From Oxalobacteraceae bacterium UBA6704 (GTDB taxonomy: Bacteria; Pseudomonadota; Gammaproteobacteria; Burkholderiales; Burkholderiaceae_D), in NCBI GenBank assembly GCA_002454505.1, contig DKJA01000053.1:62783-126782 (forward strand): DNA of 64,000 bases, written 5' to 3'. A program made the position numbers and the translations under genes. This document shows positions 16,240 to 24,296 of this stretch, piece after piece. The notes below the pieces were generated by a model. That model ran no database searches. It saw only the letters and a program-made list of their open reading frames with translations, and was not told where the DNA came from. The stretch's first letter is position 1, and each line of letters begins with the position of its first letter.

Positions 16240-16560
16240 ATGAAACCACCACGTACATCCGCCGTCATCCCGTCTTTGGTCGCCGAACGCCTGGAAGTCT
16301 GGGGCAAGTGCATCCGGAAGCAGCGCGTGGCGCAGAACGTGACGGCGGCGGACCTGTGCCGACGGCTGGACATCTCCCGTCCGACGCTTGGCCGGATTGA
16401 GCGTGGCGAGGGCAGCGTGGCAGTGGCATTGTATCTGGCGGCATTTCACGTACTGGGCCTGCTGGCCATCGTCGCCCCTCGGCTGGATCTGGTCCTTTGG
16501 GAGCCGGTGCGCGAGGGTGCGCGTGCGACGCGGCCCCGCGACGACGTCGACTATTTCTGA
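16240..16560 (+). CDS. XRE-family HipB-like regulator, without HipA
   Basis: 106 residues. The helix-turn-helix is clear: CIRKQRVAQNVTAADLCRRLDISRPTLGRIERGEGSVAVALYLAAFHVLG (about 25-75). This is the style of HipB-like antitoxins, which normally precede a HipA kinase toxin. No HipA follows: the 300 bp downstream contain stops in all frames and no kinase motif, and the next gene is an unrelated lyase. It may be an orphan antitoxin or a repressor of another locus. The perfect inverted repeat directly upstream suggests autoregulation. The 16561-16860 gap shows no gene. Confidence 0.85.
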   Translation: MKPPRTSAVIPSLVAERLEVWGKCIRKQRVAQNVTAADLCRRLDISRPTLGRIERGEGSVAVALYLAAFHVLGLLAIVAPRLDLVLWEPVREGARATRPRDDVDYF

Positions 16561-16860
16561 ATCTTGACGATGCCTCGAGCGTCGGCACCGACAGGTGGAC
16601 AACGGCGATCGAAAGTCTCGCCTGTTCACGTCATCATCTACGACCTTCGCTAACTTCCAATGACGGACACCCGCCCGACCGGCCGCGGCCTGCTGAACAT
16701 CCTGAGCCGATAGGCGGTCGCCACGCCGATCAACCCCGTGAGTGATTGCCCGCAGGCGGTAGACCCTCGTCCGCCCAGCCGCTACCATGCCCCGCAGTGA
16801 ACATCGATAACACCGGTGCGGGCCGCAGGCGAACGGGCGCGCCGCCGGCCCGGAGACACA

Positions 16861-19599
16861 ATGACTACTTGCCCTTCGCCCCGCCGGCGCTTCCTGCGTT
16901 CCGCCGCTGCCCTGCCGCTGTTGTCTGCCATTCCCGCCGTCTCGCGGAGCGCCACTGCGAACACCGGCGGCAAGCCGACGCCTGTCACGGACACCGTATT
17001 GCGCTGGCTGGACGGCAAGGCGCCGGCCCGCTTCGATGGCGCCACGCTGGGCGTGCCCTGGCCGCGCGGCACGCTGCGGCTGCCCGCCAGCCAGCAGCTG
17101 CAGTTCAACCTCGGTGGCGACGGCCCGGCGATGCAATCGTGGCCGCTGGCCTATTGGCCGGACGGCTCGCTGAAATGGACGGCACATGCGATCGCCGGCG
17201 GCACACCCGCCGGCAGCTGGCGGCTCGGTAAAGGCACATCGAAAGCGGGCACGGTGTCGGTGCGCCGGACCGCAGCCGACATCGTCATCACCGCCGGCGA
17301 CGTGGTGTGGCGCGTGCCCACCAGCGGCGAACATCTCGTTGCCAGCGCAACGCGGGCCGGCCGCGTCGCGCTGCAGGATCTGAAACTGGTCGCGCTGCGG
17401 CAGGACGGCCCGGAACCGGAGGAGGGTGGCAGCACTGCGCGCACGGCCTTCACCAGCAGGATCGGCAAGGTGACGGTCGAACAGTCCGGCCCAGTGCGTG
17501 CCGTCGTCAAGATCGACGGCACGCACAGCGGCAATGACCGCGCATGGCTGCCGTTCTCCGTGCGGCTGTATTTTTATGCGGGCTCGGACAGCGTGCGCAT
17601 CGTCCACTCGTTCGTGTTCGATGGCGAAGCAGCCAAGGACTTCATTTGCGGCCTGGGTGTCACGGCCAAGGTGCCGTTGACGGATGCAACCTACGACCGC
17701 CACATCCGCTTTGCCGGCGAAGGCGTCGGCGTGTGGGGCGAAGCCGTGCGGCCCGTCACGGGCCTGCGCCGCGATCCCGGCCAGCCATACCGCGATGCGC
17801 AGGTGGCCGGCCAGGCGCTGCCTCCGCTGGCGAATATGGCGAAGCCCGTGCACGATGGCATGCGGTGGATTCCCGAATGGGGCGACTTTTCGCTGTCGCA
17901 GCTGACACCCGATGGCTTCACGCTGCGCAAGCGCACGCAAACGGGCCAGGCATGGATCGACGCGAATGCCGGCTCGCGTGCCAAGGGCCTGCTCTATGCA
18001 GGCGGCGCTGCCGGCGGTGTGGCTTTGGGCCTGAAGGACTTCTGGCAGCGCGCACCGGTGCGGCTGGACGTTCGCAACGCGGCCACGCCGATGGCCGACA
18101 TCACCGCGTGGCTATGGTCGCCGTCGGCGCAGGCGATGGACATGCGCCCCTACCGCGCGGCCGGCGAAATGGACACGCACGCCGAGCAGATCGAAGGCCT
18201 GAACATCACCTACGAGGATTACGAGGAAGGCTGGGACTCGGCCACCGGCATCGCGCGCACGTCCGAGCTGCAGCTGTGGGTTCTGGGCGGCACGCCGTCG
18301 CACCAGGTTTTATCGGACATGGCGGAACAGGTGGCCAACCCGGCGCGGCTGGTGCTGGCGCCGCAGCGCATCCACCAGTGCGGCGTGTTCGGCGACTGGG
18401 ATCCCGCCGCGGCAGGCAGTCCGGCGCGCAAGCTGATCGAAGACCGGCTCACGCTGCAGCTGGACCAGTACCTGCGCGAAGCGGAACAGCACCGCTGGTA
18501 CGGCTTCTGGTCGTACGGCGACGTGATGCATGCCTACGATGCCGACCGCCACATGTGGCGCTACGATATCGGCGGCTACGCATGGGACAACTCGGAGCTG
18601 TCCACCGACCTGTGGCTGTGGTACAGCTACCTGCGCACGGGCCGTGCCGACATCTTCCGCTTTGCCGAAGCGATGACGCGCCACACGGGCGAGGTGGATG
18701 TGTACCACCTGGGCCGCTTCAAAGGCTTCGGCACGCGGCACGGCGTGCAGCACTGGTCCGATTCGTCGAAGCAGCCGCGCATCTCGAACGCGGCCTACCG
18801 CCGCATCTATTATTTCCTGACCGCCGACGAGCGCGTGGGCGACCTGATGCGCGAGCTGCTCGACTCCGACCGCGACCTGCACAAGGTGGACATCTCGCGC
18901 AAGCTGGCCAGGGCGCCCGAACGGGAGTCCGCGCCGGGGCTGGTGAACGCATCGTTCGGCACCGTATGGGGTTCGCTCGTCGCGGCCTGGCTGGCGGAAT
19001 GGGAACGCACCAACGATCCCAAGTGGCGCGACAAGATCGTCAACGGCATGCAGACCATCGGCGCCTTGAAGCGGGGCTGGTTCGCCTCCGGTGCACCGTA
19101 CGATCACCGCACCGGCAAATTCTCGGGGCCGGGCGACAACGTGTCGATCTCGAACCTGAACGGCGTGTTCGGCGTGGTGGAGATGAACTCGGAGCTGCTG
19201 ACGCTCGTCGATGTGCCGGCCTACCGCAAGACGTGGCTGCAGTACTGCCGCTACTACAACGCGCCGAAGGACGAGATCGTGGCGCTGCTGGGCCGCGATC
19301 CGGGCGGCCGCGGCATGGCCGACACCAACTCGCGGATGACGGCCTACGCCGCCTACCAGGAGCGCGATGGCGCGCTGGCCTTGCGGGCATGGCGCGAATT
19401 CTTCCAGTCGAACTGGCTGAAACCGGAAGGATCGACCGTGCGGCGCATCGGCGGCGCGGCCGTGCTGCGGCCCGTGGACGAACTGCCCGGCATCAGCACC
19501 AACGGCTCCGCGCAATGGGGCCTGGCCGCCATCGCCCATCTCGCGCTGGGCGGCGACAGTCTCGACGAAGCGGCCCGTGCGGCGGGGCTGGTGCCATGA
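16861..19599 (+). CDS. Tat-exported PcRGLX/YetA-like (PL26-type) predicted rhamnogalacturonan lyase
   Basis: 912 residues. The ATG at 16861 gives a Tat signal with the twin-arginine motif RRRFLRSAAALPLLSAIPAVS; the upstream in-frame ATG would put extra residues before it. The first domain carries the features of PcRGLX/YetA-like proteins: RWLDGKAPARFDGATLGVPWPRGTL, then SWPLAYWPDGSLKWTAHAI. Later segments (WYGFWSYGDVMHAYD, YDIGGYAWDNSELSTDLWLWYSYLRTGR) match an alpha/alpha toroid. The family includes exo-acting rhamnogalacturonan lyases. The stop overlaps the next glycosidase start by 4 bp, so the two work together, probably on pectin side chains. Exact substrate is inferred from family and partner only. 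Confidence 0.8.
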   Translation: MTTCPSPRRRFLRSAAALPLLSAIPAVSRSATANTGGKPTPVTDTVLRWLDGKAPARFDGATLGVPWPRGTLRLPASQQLQFNLGGDGPAMQSWPLAYWPDGSLKWTAHAIAGGTPAGSWRLGKGTSKAGTVSVRRTAADIVITAGDVVWRVPTSGEHLVASATRAGRVALQDLKLVALRQDGPEPEEGGSTARTAFTSRIGKVTVEQSGPVRAVVKIDGTHSGNDRAWLPFSVRLYFYAGSDSVRIVHSFVFDGEAAKDFICGLGVTAKVPLTDATYDRHIRFAGEGVGVWGEAVRPVTGLRRDPGQPYRDAQVAGQALPPLANMAKPVHDGMRWIPEWGDFSLSQLTPDGFTLRKRTQTGQAWIDANAGSRAKGLLYAGGAAGGVALGLKDFWQRAPVRLDVRNAATPMADITAWLWSPSAQAMDMRPYRAAGEMDTHAEQIEGLNITYEDYEEGWDSATGIARTSELQLWVLGGTPSHQVLSDMAEQVANPARLVLAPQRIHQCGVFGDWDPAAAGSPARKLIEDRLTLQLDQYLREAEQHRWYGFWSYGDVMHAYDADRHMWRYDIGGYAWDNSELSTDLWLWYSYLRTGRADIFRFAEAMTRHTGEVDVYHLGRFKGFGTRHGVQHWSDSSKQPRISNAAYRRIYYFLTADERVGDLMRELLDSDRDLHKVDISRKLARAPERESAPGLVNASFGTVWGSLVAAWLAEWERTNDPKWRDKIVNGMQTIGALKRGWFASGAPYDHRTGKFSGPGDNVSISNLNGVFGVVEMNSELLTLVDVPAYRKTWLQYCRYYNAPKDEIVALLGRDPGGRGMADTNSRMTAYAAYQERDGALALRAWREFFQSNWLKPEGSTVRRIGGAAVLRPVDELPGISTNGSAQWGLAAIAHLALGGDSLDEAARAAGLVP

Positions 19600-21437
19600 A
19601 GCGGTTCGTCGCCGCATTCCTGTTCTGCGTCGCCGCGATCGCCACGGCGCAGGACCTGCGCCCCGCGTTCCTCTTGACCGGCGCCGCATCCCGCGAAGGG
19701 CAGGACCTGTCCGGCCAGTGGACCTACTCGAAGGACCTGTACCGCACGGGCCTGAACGACATCAACGGCTGGGTCGCCAAGTCACGCATGCAGCGCTATC
19801 GCGACATCGACGTGGCGGCGCTGGAAGCGCGCGGCGGCACCGACTTCTTCGAGTTCGACATGGACCGCAGCGCGCAGATGACGATCCCAGGCGCGTGGAA
19901 CGCCGCCACGCCGGAGCTGCGCTACTACGATGGCCTGGTGTGGTTCCAGCGCAAGTTCACCGCTCGCCCGCCGCAGGGCGGCCGATCCTTCCTCCGCTTC
20001 GAAGCCGTCAACTACCGTGCCCACGTCTACCTGAACGGCAAGGAGGTGGGCAAGCACGAAGGCGGCTTCACGCCGTTCGTGCTGGAGGTGACCGAGGCAC
20101 TGCGCACCGGCGACAACCGCCTCACCGTCGGCGTCGATTCCACGCACGATGCGCAATCGATCCCCACGTTCATCACGGACTGGGACCTGTATGGCGGCAT
20201 CACGCGGCCCGTCCGCCTGGTCCACACGCCCGCCACCTTCATCGATGACGCGATGCTGACGCTGCAGCCGGATGGCTGCATCGCCGGCGAGGTCGTGCTG
20301 CAAGGCGCCGCCGTCGCGGGACAGAAAATCACGGTGGCGATCGGCACGCTGGCGACGGCTGCCGCGACCACGGATGCGAAGGGACGCGCCACGTTTGCGA
20401 TCCCGGCCCCGGCAACACTGGAGCGCTGGTCGCCGGAGCATCCGAAACTGTACGACGTGCGTTTCAGCGCTGCGGGCGACACGGTGCGCGACCGCATCGG
20501 CCTGCGCACCATCGCCGTCAAGGGCAGCCAGATCCTGCTGAACGGGCAGCCCGTCTTCCTGCGCGGGATCTCGCTGCATGAAGAGGAATTCGGCGCCAAC
20601 CCCGCCCGCAACATGACGGAGCAGGCAGCGCGCGCACTGCTCGGCGAAATCAAGCATGGCCTGCACGGGAACTATGTGCGGCTGTCGCACTACCCGCATT
20701 CGGAAACCACGATAAGACTGGCCGATGAAATGGGGCTGCTGGTGTGGAGCGAGATTCCCGTCTACTGGACGGTCGATTGGGAAAATCCCGAAGTGCTGCG
20801 CAAGGCGCTGGCCATGCAGGCGGAGACGATCTACCGCGACCGCAACCGCGCTTCGGTAGTGCTGTGGAGCGTGGGGAACGAGACGCCCGTGTCGGCTGCC
20901 CGCACCGCCTTTCATGGCGCGATGGCGGACAATGTGCGCGCCCTGGATCCCACGCGGCTGGTCACCGCCGCGTTGCTTGTGGAACGGCATAAAACCGATG
21001 GCGAAGACGTGACGGCGATTCGAGATCCGCTGGTGGACAAGCTCGACGTGCTGGCCGTGAACACCTATGCGGGCTGGTACGGCAACGACACGCTGGCCGC
21101 GCTGCCAGGCCTGCAATGGCAGGTGCCGGCGGACCGGCCGCTGATCCTGTCCGAATTCGGCGCCGACGCGCTGGCCGGCTACCGTCACGACGGCATGAAG
21201 AAATTCACCGAGGAATACCAGGCAGCGTACTACCGCAGCACGCTGGCGATGGCCGAGAAAATTCCCACGCTGCGCGGGCTGTCGCCATGGATCCTGAAAG
21301 ATTTCCGGTCGCCGCGCCGCGAGCACCCGGTGTTCCAGAACGGCTGGAACCGCAAGGGCCTTCTGTCCGAGACGGGCGTGCGCAAGGAAGCCTTTGGCGT
21401 GCTGGCCGACTACTACCGGCGCAAGGCCGACCGATAG
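19596..21437 (+). CDS. GH2-family secreted glycosidase
   Basis: 613 residues with signal peptide (MKRFVAAFLFCVAAIATAQ). Domain order is that of GH2: sugar-binding beta domain (about 60-200, WFQRKFTARPPQGGRSFLRFEAVNYRAHVYLNGKEVGKHEGGF), immunoglobulin-like domain (about 205-310) and TIM barrel (about 310-610). Predicted catalytic residues are E429 in WSVGNE (acid/base) and E520 in LSEFGAD (nucleophile). GH2 includes beta-galactosidases, glucuronidases and galacturonidases. Its ATG overlaps the stop of the PL26-like lyase gene, so it may trim the unsaturated or neutral products of that enzyme; specificity cannot be read from sequence. Confidence 0.9.
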   Translation: MKRFVAAFLFCVAAIATAQDLRPAFLLTGAASREGQDLSGQWTYSKDLYRTGLNDINGWVAKSRMQRYRDIDVAALEARGGTDFFEFDMDRSAQMTIPGAWNAATPELRYYDGLVWFQRKFTARPPQGGRSFLRFEAVNYRAHVYLNGKEVGKHEGGFTPFVLEVTEALRTGDNRLTVGVDSTHDAQSIPTFITDWDLYGGITRPVRLVHTPATFIDDAMLTLQPDGCIAGEVVLQGAAVAGQKITVAIGTLATAAATTDAKGRATFAIPAPATLERWSPEHPKLYDVRFSAAGDTVRDRIGLRTIAVKGSQILLNGQPVFLRGISLHEEEFGANPARNMTEQAARALLGEIKHGLHGNYVRLSHYPHSETTIRLADEMGLLVWSEIPVYWTVDWENPEVLRKALAMQAETIYRDRNRASVVLWSVGNETPVSAARTAFHGAMADNVRALDPTRLVTAALLVERHKTDGEDVTAIRDPLVDKLDVLAVNTYAGWYGNDTLAALPGLQWQVPADRPLILSEFGADALAGYRHDGMKKFTEEYQAAYYRSTLAMAEKIPTLRGLSPWILKDFRSPRREHPVFQNGWNRKGLLSETGVRKEAFGVLADYYRRKADR

Positions 21438-21517
21438 CGGCCGCCAGCGCCGCCGGCCGTTCTCGGCTACGATAATGGGCTCGCCGCCGCCGCGGCCCAT
21501 TGACGAAGAGAGCACCG

Positions 21518-22186
21518 ATGACGATCCCCCTGCCACAGCGCGACTACGCTGCCTTCCTGTTCGACATGGACGGCACCATCCTCACCTCGATCGCGGCGGC
21601 CGAACGCGTGTGGGGCAACTGGGCGCAGCGGCAGGGGCTCGACGTGGCGGCATTCCTGCCGACGATCCATGGCCTGCGCAGCGAAGAAACGATTCGGCGC
21701 CTGGCCTTGCCAGGCATCGATCCGGTGGCCGAAGCGCACCGCATCACGCTGGCCGAAATCGACGACACCACCGGCATCGAAGCCATTGCCGGCGCGGCCG
21801 CCTTCATCGCCAGCCTGCCGCCGGAGCGGTGGGCCATCGTCACGTCGGCACCGCGTGCGCTGGCGGAACGCCGCATCGCCGCGGCCGGCCTGCCGCTGCC
21901 CGCGATTCTCGTGTCGGCCGAAGACGTCCAGCGGGGCAAGCCGGCACCGGATTGCTTCCTGCTCGGCGCCCGCAAGCTGGGCGTGGCGCCGCAGGACTGC
22001 CTGGTGTTCGAGGACACGCTGGCCGGCCTGCAGGCGGCGGAAGAGGCGGGGATGGACCGCGTGGTGGTCACCGTCACGCACCGGCACACGCTGGCGACGG
22101 CCGCCGCCGGCATCCACGATTACAGCGAGCTGCAGGCCGTGCCGGCGGCCGATGGACGGCTGCGGCTGCAGGCGCGGGCCGCATAA
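21518..22186 (+). CDS. HAD-superfamily sugar phosphatase or phosphomutase
   Basis: 222 residues. The ATG at 21518 is preferred over one 18 bp upstream because it matches family N-termini. HAD motif I is FDMDGTIL (D16, D18), motif II VTSAPRALAER with the Ser/Thr, and motif III KPAPDCFLLGARKLGV followed by motif IV VFEDTLAGLQAAEEAGM. The cap lies between motifs I and II (LRSEETIRRL), as in beta-phosphoglucomutase-like phosphatases. It is 80 bp after the glycosidase, probably the same transcript, so it may act on a sugar phosphate from that pathway. Confidence 0.9.
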   Translation: MTIPLPQRDYAAFLFDMDGTILTSIAAAERVWGNWAQRQGLDVAAFLPTIHGLRSEETIRRLALPGIDPVAEAHRITLAEIDDTTGIEAIAGAAAFIASLPPERWAIVTSAPRALAERRIAAAGLPLPAILVSAEDVQRGKPAPDCFLLGARKLGVAPQDCLVFEDTLAGLQAAEEAGMDRVVVTVTHRHTLATAAAGIHDYSELQAVPAADGRLRLQARAA

Positions 22187-22235
22187 GGAAATTGAATGAG
22201 CGCGGCGCCGCGCCGTCCCGAACTACAATGACGGC

Positions 22236-22565
22236 ATGTCACGCAAAACTCCCATCTTCCCCGGTCCCCGCACGGCGCGCGGTGCCGTGCTCGCCGTGCT
22301 GCTGTCGGATGCCGACCAGGCGGGCGCCGAGCCGCTGCGCGGGCGCGTCACGCTGGCGGCCATCGTCCGCGCGCTGAAGCGCAAGTATCACTGGCCCATC
22401 GAAACGACGAGCTTCCCGTCCAACGACAGCGACGGCCGCGCCACGTGGGCCACGGTGTACAGCCTGCCGCCCGATGTCGTGGCCGCCGCCATCGAGAACG
22501 GCGGGCGGGACTGGCTCAAGGCCGGCAGTACGGGCCGCGAACCGCGCCAGCCTCATTCAGGATGA
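22236..22565 (+). CDS. Small hypothetical protein, possibly winged-helix-like
   Basis: 109 residues, basic. PRTARGAVLAVLLSDADQAGAEPLRGRVTLAAIVRALKRKYHWPIETTSFPSNDSDGRATWATVYSLP reads like a helix-rich DNA-binding fold, with a hydrophobic strand at the end, but no named family is recognised. It is 50 bp after the HAD gene and 12 bp before the methyltransferase start, so it is part of the same strand block. Function unknown. Confidence 0.68.
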   Translation: MSRKTPIFPGPRTARGAVLAVLLSDADQAGAEPLRGRVTLAAIVRALKRKYHWPIETTSFPSNDSDGRATWATVYSLPPDVVAAAIENGGRDWLKAGSTGREPRQPHSG

Positions 22566-22576
22566 AAGGGTCGATC

Positions 22577-23332
22577 ATGACCGCCTCCCGCATCGAAAAT
22601 CACTTCACCACCGGCGCCGCCGACTACGCGGCCTACCGTCCGACCTACCCGCCCGAATTGGCCAACGCACTGGCGGCCATCAGTCCCGCCACCGCGCGCG
22701 CACTCGACTGCGGTTGCGGCACCGGGCAGTTGTCCGTGCTGCTGGCCGACCGTTTCGACGAAGTCGTGGCGACCGATGCCAGCGCCGCGCAGATCGCGCA
22801 GGCCGAGGCACACGAGCGCGTCACGTACCGTACCGCGTCCGCCGATGACAGCGGTCTGCCGGATCACAGCGTCGACCTGGTCACGGTCGCGCAGGCCGCG
22901 CACTGGTTCGACCTGGACAGGTTCTACGCCGAGGCGCGCCGCGTGGGGCGGCCCGGTGCCGTCGTCGCGCTGATTACCTACGGCGTGCTGCACGTGGAAG
23001 GCGCCGTCGATTCCATCGTCCAGCGCTTTTATTACGACGTGATCGGCTCTTACTGGCCGGCCGAACGCCGGCACGTGGAGGACGGTTATCGCAGCCTGCC
23101 GTTTCCGTTCCGCGAGCTGACGATGCCGGCGCTGACGATGGAAGCATCGTGGACGCTGGATGAACTGGTGGGCTATATCGGCACCTGGTCGGCGGTGAAG
23201 GCGGCGGCGAAGGCGCTGGATACCGATCCCGTGGCGTCGTTCGCCGGCGAACTGCGCGGCGCATGGGGCGATCCGGCCACGCGCCGCAAGGTGACGTGGC
23301 CGCTGTCGCTGCGTGTCGGCGCCGTCGCTTAG
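22577..23332 (+). CDS. Class I SAM-dependent methyltransferase
   Basis: 251 residues from ATG 22577. The SAM-binding motif I is ALDCGCGTGQLSVLL (residues 42-56), followed by EVVATDASAAQIAQAEA (acidic strand-2 residue) and YRTASADDSGLPDHSVDLVTVAQAAHWFDLDRFYAEARRV. This matches the UbiE/COQ5-like group that methylates small molecules; the substrate is unknown. A C-terminal half of about 100 residues completes the fold. The gene ends about 40 bp before the LysR gene. Confidence 0.9.
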   Translation: MTASRIENHFTTGAADYAAYRPTYPPELANALAAISPATARALDCGCGTGQLSVLLADRFDEVVATDASAAQIAQAEAHERVTYRTASADDSGLPDHSVDLVTVAQAAHWFDLDRFYAEARRVGRPGAVVALITYGVLHVEGAVDSIVQRFYYDVIGSYWPAERRHVEDGYRSLPFPFRELTMPALTMEASWTLDELVGYIGTWSAVKAAAKALDTDPVASFAGELRGAWGDPATRRKVTWPLSLRVGAVA

Positions 23333-23370
23333 GCTGTTACAGGCACCAGCGCCGACATGGATGCATGAAT

Positions 23371-24285
23371 ATGGAATTGAGACACTTGCGTTACTTCGTG
23401 GCGGTGGCCGAGGAGCGCAATTTCACGCGGGCCGCCGAGCGGCTGCACATCGCCCAGCCGCCGCTGAGCCGGCAGATCCAGCAGCTGGAAGAAGAGCTGG
23501 GCGTGACGCTGATCGAAAAGGGGCCGCGGCCGCTGCGGCTGACGGAGGCCGGCGACTTCCTGCTGGCCCACGCCAGGCCGTTGCTGGACCAGGTGCGCGA
23601 CCTGAAGGCGATGACGCAGCGCGTCGGCAAGCTGGAACGCACGGTGTCGGTGGGCTTCGTTGCCTCGACGCTGTACGGCCAGCTGCCGGACATCATCCGC
23701 CGCTACCGCGAGGGCAATCCGGAGGTGGAAGTGACGCTGCACGAAATGACCACCATCGAGCAGATCAAGGCGCTCAAGGAGGGCACCATCGACGTCGGCT
23801 TCGGCCGGCTGAAAAGCGAGGATTCCAGCATCCGCCGCATCCTGCTGCGCGAAGAGCGGATGGCGGTGGCGCTGTTCCCCGGCCACCGGCTGGCCGATGC
23901 CACCGGCGGCCTGCGCCTGCTCGACCTGGTCAACGAACCACTGCTGGTGTATCCGAAAGCGCCCCGGCCGAGCTTTGCCGACCAGGTGCTCGCCGTGTTT
24001 GCCGAAGCGAATCTGGCGCCGGACCACGTGACCGAAGTGCGCGAGCTGCAGATCGCCATGGGCCTGGTGGCGGCCGGGCAGGGCATCGCGATCGTGCCGG
24101 AAAGCGTGCAGGGCATGCACAACCGTAACCTGATCTACCGCCCGCTCGACGACAAGCATGCGTTCTCGCCGATTTTATTCAGCGTGCGCTACATGGACCG
24201 CGCGCCCGAACTGGAAAACATGCTGGCTGCCGTGTATGCCGTCTATGACGAGCTGGGCGTGGCGCATGTGAAGGAGCAGCTGTAG
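23371..24285 (+). CDS. LysR-family regulator (BenM/CatM-like)
   Basis: 304 residues from the ATG 23371 (MELRHLRYFVAVAEERNFTRAAERLHIAQPPLSRQIQQLEEELGV); an ATG 6 bp earlier is also in frame. The wHTH occupies residues 1-60, then a linker helix and a periplasmic-binding-like effector domain. MELRHLRYFVAVAEE and the QPPLSRQIQ pattern are those of the BenM/CatM branch, which respond to aromatic catabolites such as cis,cis-muconate. No aromatic degradation gene is adjacent, so the target may lie elsewhere. It is convergent with the siderophore receptor. Confidence 0.9.
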   Translation: MELRHLRYFVAVAEERNFTRAAERLHIAQPPLSRQIQQLEEELGVTLIEKGPRPLRLTEAGDFLLAHARPLLDQVRDLKAMTQRVGKLERTVSVGFVASTLYGQLPDIIRRYREGNPEVEVTLHEMTTIEQIKALKEGTIDVGFGRLKSEDSSIRRILLREERMAVALFPGHRLADATGGLRLLDLVNEPLLVYPKAPRPSFADQVLAVFAEANLAPDHVTEVRELQIAMGLVAAGQGIAIVPESVQGMHNRNLIYRPLDDKHAFSPILFSVRYMDRAPELENMLAAVYAVYDELGVAHVKEQL

Positions 24286-24296
24286 GTCCCGCGCCG

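Noticed and set aside
16561..16860. Possible HipA remnant after the HipB-like gene
   Set aside because: A short VHVIIYDLR string resembles a HipA start, but stops follow at once and no kinase motif can be found in any frame.
17544..19595. Long upstream extension of the GH2 frame
   Set aside because: The first part is only the shifted reading of the lyase gene; the GH2 protein has its own ATG and signal peptide at 19596.
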